A DNA stretch of 64,000 nt from Salticus scenicus. Taxonomy: Eukaryota > Arthropoda > Arachnida > Araneae > Salticidae. Below are positions 11,740 to 23,555 of this stretch, one piece after another. The DNA lies in assembly GCA_963930645.1 (NCBI GenBank), contig OZ005656.1, forward strand, positions 187,949,659 to 188,013,658, given 5' to 3'. The notes below the pieces were generated by a model. That model searched no databases, was not told the origin of the DNA, and worked only from the letters and a program-made list of their open reading frames with translations. The translations under genes and the position numbers were made by a program. Each line of letters opens with the position of its first letter. Position 1 is the first letter of the stretch.

Positions 11740-12327
11740 CACTCCGCGACAAAAAGATAGGTAAGGGTTTTTTCTTTGATTTTTCATCAAATAACATTAT
11801 CTAAATTGTCCTTATCATTTATTATTATCATAAAATAACACTTTTCCCGGACTAATTTTTGTTTTAAGACTAATTTAGAAAAATTTTAAGACTAAAATTT
11901 TTCTAATTTAAGACTACACACCACGGCAAAAAGATAGGAACAAAGTTTTTTTTTTTTTTTTTTTCTTTTGAATATGATTATTTTGAATATGAATATTGTG
12001 AATATGATTCAAATATTTAATATGTTTTTGATATGATAATAAATGATCAGCGAAACTTAGATAATGTTATTTTATGAAAATAAATAAATAAATAAATAAA
12101 TAAAAAATAAATAAAAACCTTTGTTCCTATCTTTTTGTCGCGGTGTGTAGTCTTAAATTAGAAAAATGTTAGTCTTAAAACTTTTCTAAATTAGTCTTAA
12201 AACAAAAATTAGTCCAGGAATAGTGTTATTTTATGATAATAATAAATGATAAGCACAATTTAGATAATGTTATTTTATGAAAAATCGAAGAAAAAACCCT
12301 TTGTACCTATCTTTTTGTCATGGGATG
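11740..12327. mobile_element. Tc1/mariner-like palindromic element (outer)
   Basis: The ends read CACTCCGCGACAAAAAGATA and, inverted, CTATCTTTTTGTCATGGGATG, with TA flanking both sides (11738-11739 and 12328-12329). The two arms, each about 177 bp, are near-perfect reverse complements as far as the phrase CTAATTTAAGAC, where an inner element interrupts them. The long arms leave almost no unique DNA, typical of a fold-back MITE. There is no coding capacity. Confidence 0.85.
11917..12147. mobile_element. Related palindromic element nested in the outer one
   Basis: The inner element starts CACACCACGGCAAAAAGATA and ends TATCTTTTTGTCGCGGTGTG, with TA on both sides (11915-11916 and 12148-12149). 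These ends match the outer element's ends closely. Part of the inner right arm (the phrase TTAGATAATGTTATTTTATG) also matches the outer element's own arm, so both belong to one family. Its left interior has been expanded by poly-T and its right by an ATAA run. Confidence 0.8.
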
Positions 12328-13062
12328 TATATAATAATTAAATTTCATATTTAAAAAAGCCTTGACTTGGCAAAAATAAAATATATACATATCATGTAGT
12401 TTTAATGTTAATTAAAACATTTTTTTTTTTTTTTTTTAAACCAAAGAACAGAATTTTATTTAAACAACAAGGATATTAAATAATAATTAAATTAATTTGA
12501 CAATTACATTTAAGCTATTTGTGCAAATGCAGCAATTATAATATTTATATATATTAATAATTTTTAAAATGCAGTAAAATCCAAGCAACAGATTTAAGGC
12601 CTCTGAAACCACATAGCCCAATAAGAATGAAATTTCATCAAATTAAAATTACCTGTGAAGACTGATTATTAATTATTGTAACAATTAATTTTACTTTTTG
12701 ATTTTTGAAACAATAAATGTTACTTATTGATTTTTTTTTAATAGAATTTAATTTAACTTCAAATTTACCTCAATATTATTCTTAGATAGTTGCTATTTAA
12801 ATAATATTGCCTGTGCGTTAAAACGACATGAAACCCAAAAACAAAAGATTCAAACCAGGAATGAGAGACTACACAAGTGAAACACAATTTTTGACCGACT
12901 ATTTTTGAATTAGGAATAGCCCAGAACGGTGAAAAATCCCATCAGGGGCGACCTTTTTCATAAATCCATAATAATTTAAAACTAATTTAAAATTTTATTT
13001 CAGGGTTTGAGCCGCCCTTTTCTTCGTTTGAGGTGCAATTTTATTGGAATAGTAGTAAAATG

Positions 13063-13580
13063 CAAGTATTCAGATCGGCGGTACTGAGATGAAAAAGTTA
13101 TTTTGTTCTTTTCAGTGCTTTAAAAAAAGAGCATTTTTTTTTTTTTTTTTTAATAAGTGTTATTATAATTACTTTCTAAAAGTCATGTCAAAATAAAATA
13201 TATTACAATAATAATGCAATACACATTTCTACAATTCTTCCAATATTCATTTATTACTATTTCTTATAGCATTAAACGTTTATACTTTTCAAGTATTCAG
13301 ATCGGTGGTACTGAGATGAAAAACTATTTTGTTCTTTTTAATGCATTAAGAAAAGGGCATTTTATTTTTTTTAAATAAGTGTTAGTATAATTACTTTCTA
13401 AAAGTCATGTCAAAATAAAATATATTACAATAATAATGCAATACACATTTCTACGATTCTTCCAATATTCATTTATTAATATTTCTTATAGTATTAAACG
13501 TTTATACTTTTCAAGTATTCAGATCGACGGTACTGAGATGAAAAAGTCATTTTGTTTTTTTTAGTGCTTTAAGAAAAGGG

Positions 13581-13621
<41 letters not shown>

Positions 13622-13757
13622 AGTGTTATTATAATTACTTTCTAAAAGTCATGTCAAAATAAAATATATTACAATAATAATGCAATACACATTTCTACAA
13701 TTCTTCTAATATTCATTTATTAATATTTCTTATAGCATTAAACGTTTATACATTTCA
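13063..13757. repeat. Three-copy tandem repeat, about 222-246 bp
   Basis: Units start at 13063, 13290 and 13512 with CAAGTATTCAGATCG and run to CATTAAACGTTTATACTTTTC. They are very similar and differ mainly in a poly-T tract whose length varies between units (longest, about 34 T, in the third). The high identity implies recent duplication or homogenisation. No coding frame is maintained. Confidence 0.92.
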
Positions 13758-13940
13758 ATTAGTGCTAGCATTTTCTTTTTTTTTTTTTCAAATTTATAAT
13801 TTTAGCCTTAAACTGATACTGAAAAAGAAACACTGCTATCTATGACTTCCCTAAAATATTAACAGATGAAACATTTTATGGAAGTGTCATTGTTGACACC
13901 AGAGTTAAGTCGATGGATATTTTTGGCTAAGTGACGAAAG

Positions 13941-15519
13941 CTGTTGATTGCGTTTCCCTCTTAACAACTTCTTGGGGTACTTGATTTATATAGATCAGAA
14001 TATATTCTTGAAAAATCTTGAAAGAGAGTCCTGTAAAAATTACAGGTTTTAGTAATAACACCGGAAAAAATCTACTTTGTAGTTTTTTTTTTGTTTTTTT
14101 TCAATTAACAAAAAGGCTTAATTTTATTAAAATAGCACTTTTAATAAAACTTATTTTCTGATTTCTTCCCTCTCTTCCTTACTTCTTTATTTATTTTTGT
14201 ATGTTTTCCCAAACTTCTTATATGCTGAAATTTTATTAGTATTATTTAAATTTCCAAAGTAGAAAGATACGCAGTAAATTACTGCAATTTTGAATAGTTA
14301 GACTGAAGTTAATAAGTATTATTTGAAATCTGTTGATTGCGTTTTATCTCTTAAGAACATCTTGGGGTACTTGATTTACATAGATCAGAACATATTATTG
14401 AAAAATCTTGAAAGAGAGCCCTGTAAAAATTAGAGATTTTAGTAACAACACCAGAAAAAAAAATCTACTCCGTAGTTTTTTTCTTTTTTTTCCCAATTAA
14501 CAAAAAGACTTAATTTTATTAAAATAGCACTTTTAATAAAACTTATTTTCTGATTTCTTCCCTCTCTTCCTTATTTATTTATTTTATTTTTTGTATGTTT
14601 TCCCAAGCCTCTTTTATGCTGAAATTTTATTAGTATTATTTTAATTTCCAAAGTAGAAAAATACGCAGTAAATTGCTGCAATTTTGAATAGTTAGACTGA
14701 AGTTAATAAGTATTATTTGAAATCTGTTAATTGCGTTTTATCTCTTAAGAACATCTTGGGGTACTTGATTTATATAGATCAGAATATATTCTTGAAAAAT
14801 TTTGAAAGAGAGTCCTGTAAAAATTAGAGATTTTAGTAATAACACCGGGAAAAAAATCTACTTTGTAGTTTTTTTTTTTGGTTATTTTTCAGTTAACAAA
14901 AAGGCTTAATTTTATTAAAATAGCACTTTTAATAAAAATTATTTTCTGATTTCTTCCCTCTCTTCCTTACTTCTTTATTTATTTTTGTATGTTTTCCCAA
15001 ACCTCTTATATGCTGAAATTTTATTAGTATTATTTAAATTTCCAAAGTAGAAAGATACGCAGTAAATTACTGCAATTTTGAATAGTTAGACTGAAGTTAA
15101 TAAGTATTATTTGAAATCTGTTGATTGCATTTTATCTCTTAAGAACATCTTGGGGTACTTGATTTATATAGATCAGAACACATTCTTGAAAAATCTTGAG
15201 AGAGAGACCTGTAAAAATTAGAGATTTTAGTAATAACACCGGAAAAAAAAATCTACTTCGTAATTTTTTTTTTTTTTTTTTGGTTATTTTTTCAATTAAC
15301 AAAAAGGCTTAATTTTATTAAAATAGCACTTTCAATAAAACTTATTTTCTGATTTCTTCCCCCTCTTCCTTACTTATTTATTTATTTTTGTATGTTTTCC
15401 AAAACCTCTTATATGTTAAAATTTTATTAGTATTATTTTAATTTCCAAAGTAGAAAAATACGCAGTAAATTACTGCAATTTTGAATAGTTAGACATAAGT
15501 TAATAAGTATTATTTGAAT
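13941..15519. repeat. Four-copy tandem repeat, about 390-400 bp
   Basis: Units start with CTGTTGATTGCG at 13941, 14330 and 15118, and with the variant CTGTTAATTGCG at 14724. Spacing is 389, 394 and 394 bp, and the last unit ends near 15519. Each contains CTTGGGGTACTTGATTTA, CTGATTTCTTCCC and TAGAAAGATACGCAGTAAAT or close variants. The four copies look at least 90 percent alike by eye. The array starts about 180 bp after the unrelated 13.06-13.76 kb array. Confidence 0.92.
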
Positions 15520-15932
15520 ATACATGATGCTTTCGCTACATTTTCAGATACATTTAATTTTTTCATAAAAAGCAGAAAATTACGGCACGTGATAGTATTT
15601 TTTCATTATCATATTAAACATTCGATATAATTTTTTTTGTACTTATATGTGCTCTATAAATATAAACAATATATTTTAGAACATTCTCTTAGTCATTTGA
15701 GCCCAAAATGATGCTCTTAATGTAAATTTTAAAACGAATTTGTAGATATTACATGTTTAGCATGAGAATGATATATTCTTACTTTCTTAATATGTATTTC
15801 ATCTCTAGTCATACATATTATATTGCCCCCGATAATCTCTGCTGGAGATGAATTTTTAGAAAAGCCGTCCAAAAGAATTATTTTAACTGACTTTACGGAC
15901 AATTATTACAGATTTCCGAAAAAATATATTAA

Positions 15933-16440
15933 GCCGTTAAAGCCCGAATTAATTTTACAAATTATTATTAGCTGATTATTTCACTTCTAAATTAATATAG
16001 ACAACTGACAGTAAAATATATTAAAGTAAACAATTCTTCTAATAGTTTTAAGTTTAAAGCCTATTCTCATTTATTAACGTTTAGTGTTCTAGCGAGAAAA
16101 CTTCAAGATAGAAAAACTTTGAGATAACAGATTAATTTCCTATTATATGTTGACAAAGATCTCGAAAGTAAATTATTATAATATCTATTATTATTCAACT
16201 TGGATTTAAGTTAGTATACTTACGCAAAAAGCAAATATATGTGTGACGAATGAAAAATCCTAAAATGACTATCAAAATCATGAAATAATAATTAATAGTA
16301 GGCACATAAAACTTTCATTGATCATTTAGAATGACGCTATGAATTGCCACTGAAAAGCAGAAATCACTCCAAGAAACCAAAAAAAATATACGTGCCATTT
16401 TATTAGCTGTCCTCAAATGAGGACACTGGGCGTTAATGGG
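15933..16440 (-). mobile_element. piggyBac-like MITE, copy 1
   Basis: TTAA flanks both ends exactly (15929-15932 and 16441-16444), the piggyBac target duplication. The termini are inverted: GCCGTTAAAGCCC at the left and GGGCGTTAATGGG at the right. Subterminal motifs include the palindrome TGTCCTCAAATGAGGACA near the right end and AGCTAATAA-type inverted motifs near both ends. The 508-bp interior has no coding frame. The second copy at 56849-57349 aligns along its whole length in the opposite orientation. Confidence 0.85.
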
Positions 16441-16689
16441 TTAAAACAATGCATTATTTATTATTTTAAATAATTTATTTTTAAAATATCATAGCTACAC
16501 TATTAACACTATTATAAATTTCAATACATGTACAATAAATAAAAACAAAGTTAATTTGAATAATAATGTTTCTTGAGCGATTTCTCAAATTCTTGCATTA
16601 ATCGTTTTAAGGTGAGCTTCAATATTTCTATAACGAAGTTTCTCCTTATTATTATTATTTATAGATGTAATAGTGATAGACCCCTAGAT

Positions 16690-17157
16690 CAGGCCTGCCC
16701 AAACCAAAACACTTGGTGGGATATCAATATCTATTTTACTCAGGCGGGCCTCTCCATATGTATATATGTGTATGTGTATATATGTTTGTGTGTGTATGAA
16801 TCATGTATACATATATATACTTTATCGGGTGAGGACAGGGGAAAGATTTGAAGCAGAATACATTAATTTAAGTTATTTTTATGCATAAATTAATAATAGA
16901 ATAGTGAAAAAATTATGACCATACATTAACAAATTGTAACTATAACAAAAATAATGAATAATGGATATAGAAATATTTCATTACAATAGTATGGTTCTTT
17001 AGTTGCCATGTTCGTTGAAAGGTATTTTCACTTCAAAAAATAAGAACAGATTTATCAATTTTTAATGTGTTAATAAACTTTTTCAAACATTAAATATTGT
17101 TAGTAACATCGCAGGCCGCACAAAACTACACGGCGGACCGAGGGTTAGCCACCCCTG
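16690..17157. mobile_element. hAT-like MITE with 8-bp target duplication
   Basis: The left end reads CAGGCCTGCCCAAACC and the right end reads GGGTTAGCCACCCCTG; such C-A-G-G-G-G ends with GC-rich subterminal DNA are typical of hAT elements. Directly outside are CCCTAGAT (16682-16689) and CCCTAAAT (17158-17165), an 8-bp duplication with one mismatch, the hAT hallmark. The 468-bp interior is AT-rich apart from GC-rich ends and contains no transposase. A diverged relative of its right end lies at 34870-34944. Confidence 0.85.
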
Positions 17158-17246
17158 CCCTAAATAACGGAAATCTATAAACTTTCAGTTTGTGAGCTGT
17201 TTCGAAAAATTTGGCATAAACCATTCGTCTGAAATATCTCTCTCTC

Positions 17247-17340
17247 TCCACACACACACACACACACACAATACAAATATATTTATATTTTTACTATAGT
17301 ATACACAACAACAACAACAACAACAACAATAACAATAATA
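17247..17340. repeat. CA and CAA microsatellites
   Basis: A (CA)n run occurs at about 17250-17270 and a (CAA)n run at about 17306-17330, separated by 35 bp of AT-rich DNA. Confidence 0.95.
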
Positions 17341-19378
17341 TTACATTAGTTGTAGCTTTTCAGAGTTTCGAATGCAGTTTTACACAGTTCCTCTTACACA
17401 GTTCTAGATATTCCAATATAAATAACTAGAGAGAAAATATCGAGTAAATGTTTATCTTCAAAAACATAAGATCCACTAAATGTCAACAAAATAGTATATT
17501 TGCAGAAACTAAAGTCTACTAATTAGTTTACACAAGCAAATCCTTATATACATCTACTAGGTATACATATAATCAAATTTCTCTTGTAATGATGACATGT
17601 AGCATACAGATTAAGTATTCCAAAAGGAAACATTGATAAACAATACTACGTATCCTAATAAATGAGAGTTATCTAGAGCAAAAATTCGAAGTCTGTGACA
17701 TCCTGACTAAATCCAGTTTTGTCTTATCTCCAGGATTTATACTTAGACCAAAACGTCTGCCAACTTGCAATCAGCAAATTGAAGGAATTCTTTCCTTTTT
17801 CTTTAAGCAGATAATTCTCAGACGGTTAAGAGTATGGGAAAAAAGAAGAGGGGGGGGGGGGGAGACTTTTTCAGTTTCTGGTTTTCTTTTTTTTTTATGA
17901 GTGTCATCATACCACCCAAGTTGGCTGATGTAATATATTCTCTTATCTGCTAAAATTATTAAATACGTGTCAGTTGTAAATAATGTAAGAATTATAGAGC
18001 TCTCTGTAAATTATTGAGGGTTGATTTAATTTTTACACGATATACTCAGCTACTGTAAAGTATTTTTTATATATTTTATGTGTCTTCAGTTATGTATTTT
18101 TTTAAGATTGTGGCACAAGTGCTTATCTTAGATTTTTGAAAGGGAAAAAAAAAAAAAAAAAAAAAAAAGACATGGGTTTTTATATTGAGTTTCCGCAATT
18201 AAATAGTATAGAAACGCATATTTTTTCATTATATTGATTTAATGTTACTGAGTGCAGAAAAAAATTGAATAAATTTGTTTTCTCAACAATAACAGCGATA
18301 GTTATTATTGTTCAGAAACGATAGTTATAATTGTTATTACTATTGTTTCTATTATTAAAACTGTAACAGATAATGCTAAAATATTTTCAATAATAACAAC
18401 CAATTGTCGCATTTTAAAATTATTTATACTAATGAGTTTTCTTTCAAATAAATAAATAAATAAATAAATAAAAAATAAATAAATAAAAATATGCGTTCTC
18501 ATAAACACCAACACAAAATAAATAAATAAATAAAATATTATTTTACTTCAATTATCATTGTCAAACATGATTTCTTTTACAGCTTATTTTATTAATTTAC
18601 TTAATTATTCATTAATTTTAGAAATGAAGAAATTTTACATTACTATTATCATACTTTTTGCCTCAATTCCAACTAATCAAGCTATAACGGATACCTTACT
18701 ACATAGTATGTATTTAAAATTAAAACATTTTCCATTATTTTCTAAAAGTTTTTTTTTTTTTTTTTTCCATCAATTTTTTGAACTAATTTTGATTTCTTAA
18801 AGTAATGAACGCATATGAACGTGCAGAAATTTTTAAAAGAAAATATTAATATTAAAGAAAAACTAAATTACTTGTTTATTTATTTATTTATTTAATACGA
18901 TCACAAGATAATACTTTGAAATGTTTATTGAAATTTTAACTAACGATTATTTTTTAAAATCCCCCCCCCCCTCTAGTTAAAATGTAAAACAATATAAAAT
19001 CGTTAATTATAATATTCACATTATTGTAATCCTCCCCCCTCCCCCCCCCCAATTACATTGTTAATTAAAAAAAAAAAAAAAATTCTAATTTTTAACTGGC
19101 ACTTAAAGCACGTTATTATACTAAATTATAAATTATTTTCGTTTAATATTATTTGAAAATATTCCTTTTAAATTTTTAAAGCTAAATTAATGTCAATTCA
19201 GTTCAGGATATGTTATTAATCAGTTTGAATTATTTACCCATAATCACTCTTTGCAATATAGGTTATATTTTACTTCTTTTTAAATTGTTATTATTTTCAA
19301 TACAGCAAACCTGCGATCGCAAACCATAATAACAGAAAAAGTTTTATTTAGATAAAATCGGTTCAAACCTATTGATAA
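17341..19378. other. AT-rich stretch with homopolymers, no supported gene
   Basis: This holds a 13-G run at 17850-17862, poly-A near 18148-18168, AAAT-type simple repeats near 18448-18535 and C runs at 18961-18971 and 19031-19050. A plus-strand frame without ATG is open for about 90 codons over roughly 17630-17900 but ends in the G run and a poly-T. I do not consider it supported as a gene. Confidence 0.5.
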
Positions 19379-19830
19379 CACAGTCCTACAAAATTGAAGT
19401 TGACAAAATTTGATTTGATGATTTCAGCTGAAATTTTTGTTTTTTGATGTGCGGCAACCGAAAATACAGCCCATTTTTCTCTATCACGTATAGATTTTTA
19501 CCAATACAGGGTGCTTACCGACACAATTTCTTACATATAACATCATAACAATAAGTTGGTTGGTTGGTATGGTTTTACGTCGTAATAGTGCTGCGCTGTT
19601 ACAACAACAGGTATCCATGATTAATTAATCATGATAACCTATACTATAAAACATACCATATAAATATCTTAGGGGAAGAGTAATGGAAGAAATTGTATAA
19701 TCAGGCACCCTGTATTGACAAAAATCTATACGTGATAGAGACAAACTGGCTTCATTTTCGGTTTCATCAAACCAAAAAACATAAAGATCAGCCAAAATTG
19801 TAAAATCAAAATTTTACATGTCGGCCTGTG
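19379..19830. mobile_element. Fold-back element with an inner CAGGGTG-ended core
   Basis: Outer arms of about 125 bp (19379-19506 and 19713-19830) are reverse complements with moderate divergence; both contain CTATCACGTATAGATTTTT. Between them, 19507-19712 begins CAGGGTGCTTACCGACACAA and ends CAGGCACCCTG, with TA on each side. This looks like a TA-targeting MITE seated at the centre of a palindrome. The core also holds the palindrome CATGATTAATTAATCATG (19616-19633) and a GGTTGGTTGG motif. Confidence 0.72.
19554..19605 (+). repeat. GGTTGGTTGG-type repeat start
   Basis: The sequence AGTTGGTTGGTTGGTATGG is followed by TTTTACGTCGTAATAGTGCTGCGC. It resembles 43164-43210, which has GGTTGGTTGGTTGAT followed by TTTTACGACGCACTAGGGCTGAGC. 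The shared order suggests the 5' end of a dispersed repeat family. I cannot tell whether it is SINE- or LINE-derived. Confidence 0.5.
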
Positions 19831-19936
19831 TAATCTATAGTATCCGTTTTCCTTTTTTGCAGATAACAAGTCTTCTCTTTTTAAGTTATTATTAAATTAT
19901 AAAAATAAATTTTGAATTTAATTTGTTTTGATGAAT

Positions 19937-20057
19937 CGATATAATATTGGAGCAACATTTGTTTATTTATTAAAGGATTTTATATCATAACTAATTAATA
20001 TTTATAATGCAATAGTAAAGATACTTTTTAGATTTTTTTTTCTCTCTAAAATCTATA
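19937..20057 (+). repeat. Direct repeat flanking the large fold-back, left copy
   Basis: The order ATAATATTGGAGCAACATTT, then TTAATATTTATAATGC, then a T-rich run ending in AAATCTATAGATA is repeated in the same orientation just beyond the right fold-back arm at about 21793-21925. The two copies look roughly 80 percent alike. Confidence 0.7.
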
Positions 20058-21794
20058 GATATAAATGCTATCTACCAATAACTATTTGGATACGTTTGAA
20101 TTTAGGCGTTTTCTCGAATATCTAGAAAAATTCTTTAGAAATTGTCTTGAAAATTTGGGAGTATAAAGAACATGTTATAACCTCATATATTTCAAGAAAC
20201 GTTTTGTTTTGAAGAGGAAAAGCGGACCAGTAAAAAATTAAACAAAAATCAAAATGTTTTGGATCACCCTGTAAAAAGTGAATCTTAAAATGCGTTTTTG
20301 CTGTAGCATGATGGGATTATGGGGATTCTTTTAATTATCTGTATAAATTTTTATGATGCTACCACATTTATTCATGGAGATATAACGGTTTCTTTAAAAA
20401 ATTGTAAAAAACATTTCAACTTTTTTAATTATAACACGTAATGTATTAGACCCAGTGTAAAGCCATTTTTTAAGGCCAGTATCCACTTTAGCTCAAGATC
20501 AACGCTCAAAACGTCATTAATCACGCTTCCGACACAAAGAGCCAAATGTCTTGTCATCAGTTGTAGCCCTTTCTTATCAGATCGCGCAGTTAACTCAAAG
20601 GAAAGCATGCAAAAATGACAAAGATATCTACCCCGGGCACCTACAATTATCTCAGCAGGGGGTTAGAAACAGCCCGTTCGAAGGCTTTGAGCTCCGGTGA
20701 GCTCGGCTCACCAGATCAAAGGATTCTGAATAGAAGCCGCCGAATGAGCGCAAATGGAAACCGGACAGGATACTGGGTGTACTACATCAGGCGCAGCATA
20801 CAGCAATCAGAATGCAAAAATATTAAAATCTTACGAGATATGAACATTTGTAGTAAATAATTTTTAACTACGCATGCGCAGACCTTCAAAATGTTTCATT
20901 TGCATAATTTAATAACCAAAGGTATTGAGCTACTCATGTGGAAACAAATATCATTTAAATTCAAAAAGTTATGAATTATATAGAATAAACAGAATTTTAG
21001 TTTTGTCTCCAAAAAGAAAAAAAAAAAAATGATAGAGGGTTTTATCAATATTTATTTACAGTCAGCGAGCACTGCATTATCATTGGGCTTTTGATTGAAT
21101 CAAAATTAAAATAGGAGTAAAACCCCTTATAGTTTAGCTTTTATTTTGAGCACTACTAAATTACTGTTCACTCCATCTCTCATATTTTTTTGAATTTGCA
21201 CGATATTTGTTTACGGTTTTCATGTAAGTTGCTTAATACTTTTGGCTAATAAATTATGCAAATAAAATATTTATAAAGCTTACGCATGCATAATTAAAAA
21301 ATATCTAGTGAAAATGCTCATATTTCATAAGACATTTAACATTTTGACATTCTGATTGTTGTATGCTGTGTCTAATGTAGTGTGCCAAATTTCCTAAAAA
21401 TGGCTTGCCACTGGGTCTAATACCCTATGTGTTATAATTTAAAAAGTGGCAAATTTTTAAAAACTTTTTAAAGAAACCATTATATCTTCATGAATATATG
21501 CGCTAGCCACATAAAATTTTACACATGTAATTAGATAAATCCCCGAAATCACATTCTACAGCTAAAAAGGATTCCAAACATTACTTTTTACAGGGTGATC
21601 CAAAACATTTCGATTTTAGTTTAATTTTTTACTGGTTCCTTTTTCCTCTGCAGGACAAAACTTTTGCTAAAGTATATGGGGTATAACATGTTATTTAAAG
21701 TCCCAAAGTTGCTAGATAATTCCTAAAGGAATTTTCTTAGATATTTGAAAAACGTCTAGTGTCCAAATACTTATTGGTTGATAGTGTATGTATC
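20058..21794. mobile_element. Large fold-back (inverted repeat) structure
   Basis: The left arm (20058 to about 21000) and the right arm (about 21060-21794) are reverse complements over several hundred bases. Matching pairs include AAATGTTTTGGATCACCCTG (20250s) with CAGGGTGATCCAAAACATTT (21594 onward), TGTATTAGACCCAGTG with CACTGGGTCTAATACCC, and CAGCATACAGCAATCAGAATG with its inverse near 21350. The left arm is interrupted by about 300 bp (20476-20776) that the right arm lacks. It has no coding capacity and could be a fold-back transposon or an old inverted duplication. Confidence 0.75.
20476..20776. mobile_element. Insertion with short TIRs inside the left fold-back arm
   Basis: This segment has no counterpart in the right arm. 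It starts GGCCAGTATCCACTTTAGCT and ends CAGGATACTGGGT, giving an inverted CCAGTATCC/GGATACTGG pair, and it is much GC-richer than the host arm (for example GAGCTCCGGTGAGCTCGGCT). A few host bases appear lost at the junction and no clean target duplication is visible, so the superfamily is uncertain. The open frame crossing it on the plus strand (from 20615) runs on into the host arm and is unlikely to be a gene. Confidence 0.6.
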
Positions 21795-21925
21795 GGCATA
21801 ATATTGAAGCAACATTTATTTATTTATTTATTACCGAATTATGTTGTAACTTATTAATATTTATAATGCGACAGCAGAGGTATTTTTTAAACATTTTTTC
21901 CCTCTTATTTTTGAAATCTGCAGAG
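21793..21925 (+). repeat. Direct repeat flanking the large fold-back, right copy
   Basis: It carries ATAATATTGAAGCAACATTT and then TTAATATTTATAATGC, in the same order and orientation as 19937-20057. It abuts the outer end of the right arm, just as the left copy abuts the left arm. Confidence 0.7.
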
Positions 21926-22529
21926 GTAATTAATCGAAGCTTTTAGCACGTTTTCTAAAATATATATAATAATATACTGAGCATAGTATATTAATTTTTT
22001 CTCTTTTGGTAATGTATTCATAAATATTACTTAAAAGAATTAGTAGCTTTCTAAAAATATCATAAAGGAATGTAAATTAAAATACAATAAATTCATTTAT
22101 TGTACATTTATGTGTATAGGAAAAAAAAGTTAAACAAAAATTCCTTTTAAGTTGCTGGTATTTTTCCTTTAGTAAAAAAAAAAAAAAAAAAAAAAGAAGA
22201 AGAAGAAGAAGAAGCATTTATACAGTCCAATAATTATGTTTCTGTGGAGTTCCTGCAATAAAAGGAGCCATTATAATTATTATAATAGTTTTCTCCCTAT
22301 ACACTCCTAGAACCAAATTATCCCAGAATAATTTATTACCAGTTGACAGTCTTGGAGGCATGAGGTACAGGATAACCATTTAAAATGCAGAGAGCAATAA
22401 TTTGTAAAATGGGAGGTGGGGCTTATGTCCCTTTACCATTTAATGGTTGGATGTCAATACCAGAAGCTATTTTCATCCTAAAGTGTTATTAAAATTAGAA
22501 GACAGGAATAGATAATATATTATGTATAA

Positions 22530-22825
22530 CATTTAAAGTGTAATTGATGTCATATGTTGTGATCAACATGTACAGTGTAATTGATGTCATATGTCGTGTT
22601 CAACAAGATACTTCTGTGTGATTTTCCGTTGAAAATTATTCTGTTCATTAGATGTTCATTTTGAAAGGATGTGGTATGTAGTACATTTTTTAAATGTATT
22701 TAATTTACATGATTAACCATATATTTGAAATAATGTGGTTGATGTCATATGTTGTATTCAACATTTAAAGTGTAATTATTGTCTCATGATGTGTTCAACA
22801 AGATATTTCTATGTGTTTTTCTGCA
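22530..22825. repeat. Short repeats around TTGATGTCATATGTTGT
   Basis: The phrase GTGTAATTGATGTCATATGT followed by TGTGATCAACA occurs at about 22539, 22575, 22735 (variant) and 22770 (variant). Two copies are followed by CAAGATAYTTCTRTGTG. It appears to be two nested rounds of duplication, with a short unit of about 36 bp and a longer one of about 195 bp. Confidence 0.7.
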
Positions 22826-23555
22826 AAAATGTTCATTATATATATAGATAGCTATAATTTGATAATATATTACCTTTAAAGAAGCAAAAGTGCCAGTAAA
22901 AAAGATTTTTTAAAAAGATTATTAAAACTAAATAATTGTTCTTGTGGCAGATAAAAATCATTACTTTTATTTTCTTATTATAAAAAGATTATGTTATCAG
23001 TATTAAAATCAAAAGTGCCTAATTTATTTCATTTGACCTTTTATAAACAATTAAGTACATAATAAGAATGTCAAACAGTCGAAATAAAAAATTTTATGAT
23101 TTATTTAATAATATTTGTTTTATTAATAGCATTGTAAAATGTATTCTGAAATCACTATTATTACTATGCGGATTTGACAAAATAATTTTAATTATTAACA
23201 ATACTTAAAAATATTTCTATATAAAAAAAAAAAAATCTTTTCGCAAAAATCTTTTATTTATATTTCAGTTTTTAATACTTATTTTAGAATTGCGCAATGA
23301 ATAATTATTAATTTAAAATATAATTTTTTCACAGAAGCAATTTTAACAGTTATCCAATTTAAAAAGCTTTATTAAAACTAAATTCATATTTCTTGTAGCA
23401 TATAATTATTGTCACTTTATTTTGTTGTTATTATTAATATTATTATTTTAAGATTGCGTTTTTAATAATAAAAAAAAAAAAAAAAAGAAAGAAAGAAAGA
23501 AAAGAAGAAAACAATCGTTATAATAAAAATAAAAATAAATAAATAAAATCCCTGG

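Noticed and set aside
17630..17900. About 90-codon plus-strand frame without ATG
   Set aside because: It ends in a 13-G run and poly-T, has no acceptor at its start, and resembles no family.
20615..20860. 81-codon plus-strand frame in balanced DNA
   Set aside because: It starts in the insertion at 20476-20776 and continues into the fold-back arm, so the junction is secondary.
22385..22489. 34-codon plus-strand frame from ATG in a balanced patch
   Set aside because: Too short, no splice or poly-A context, and no recognisable family.
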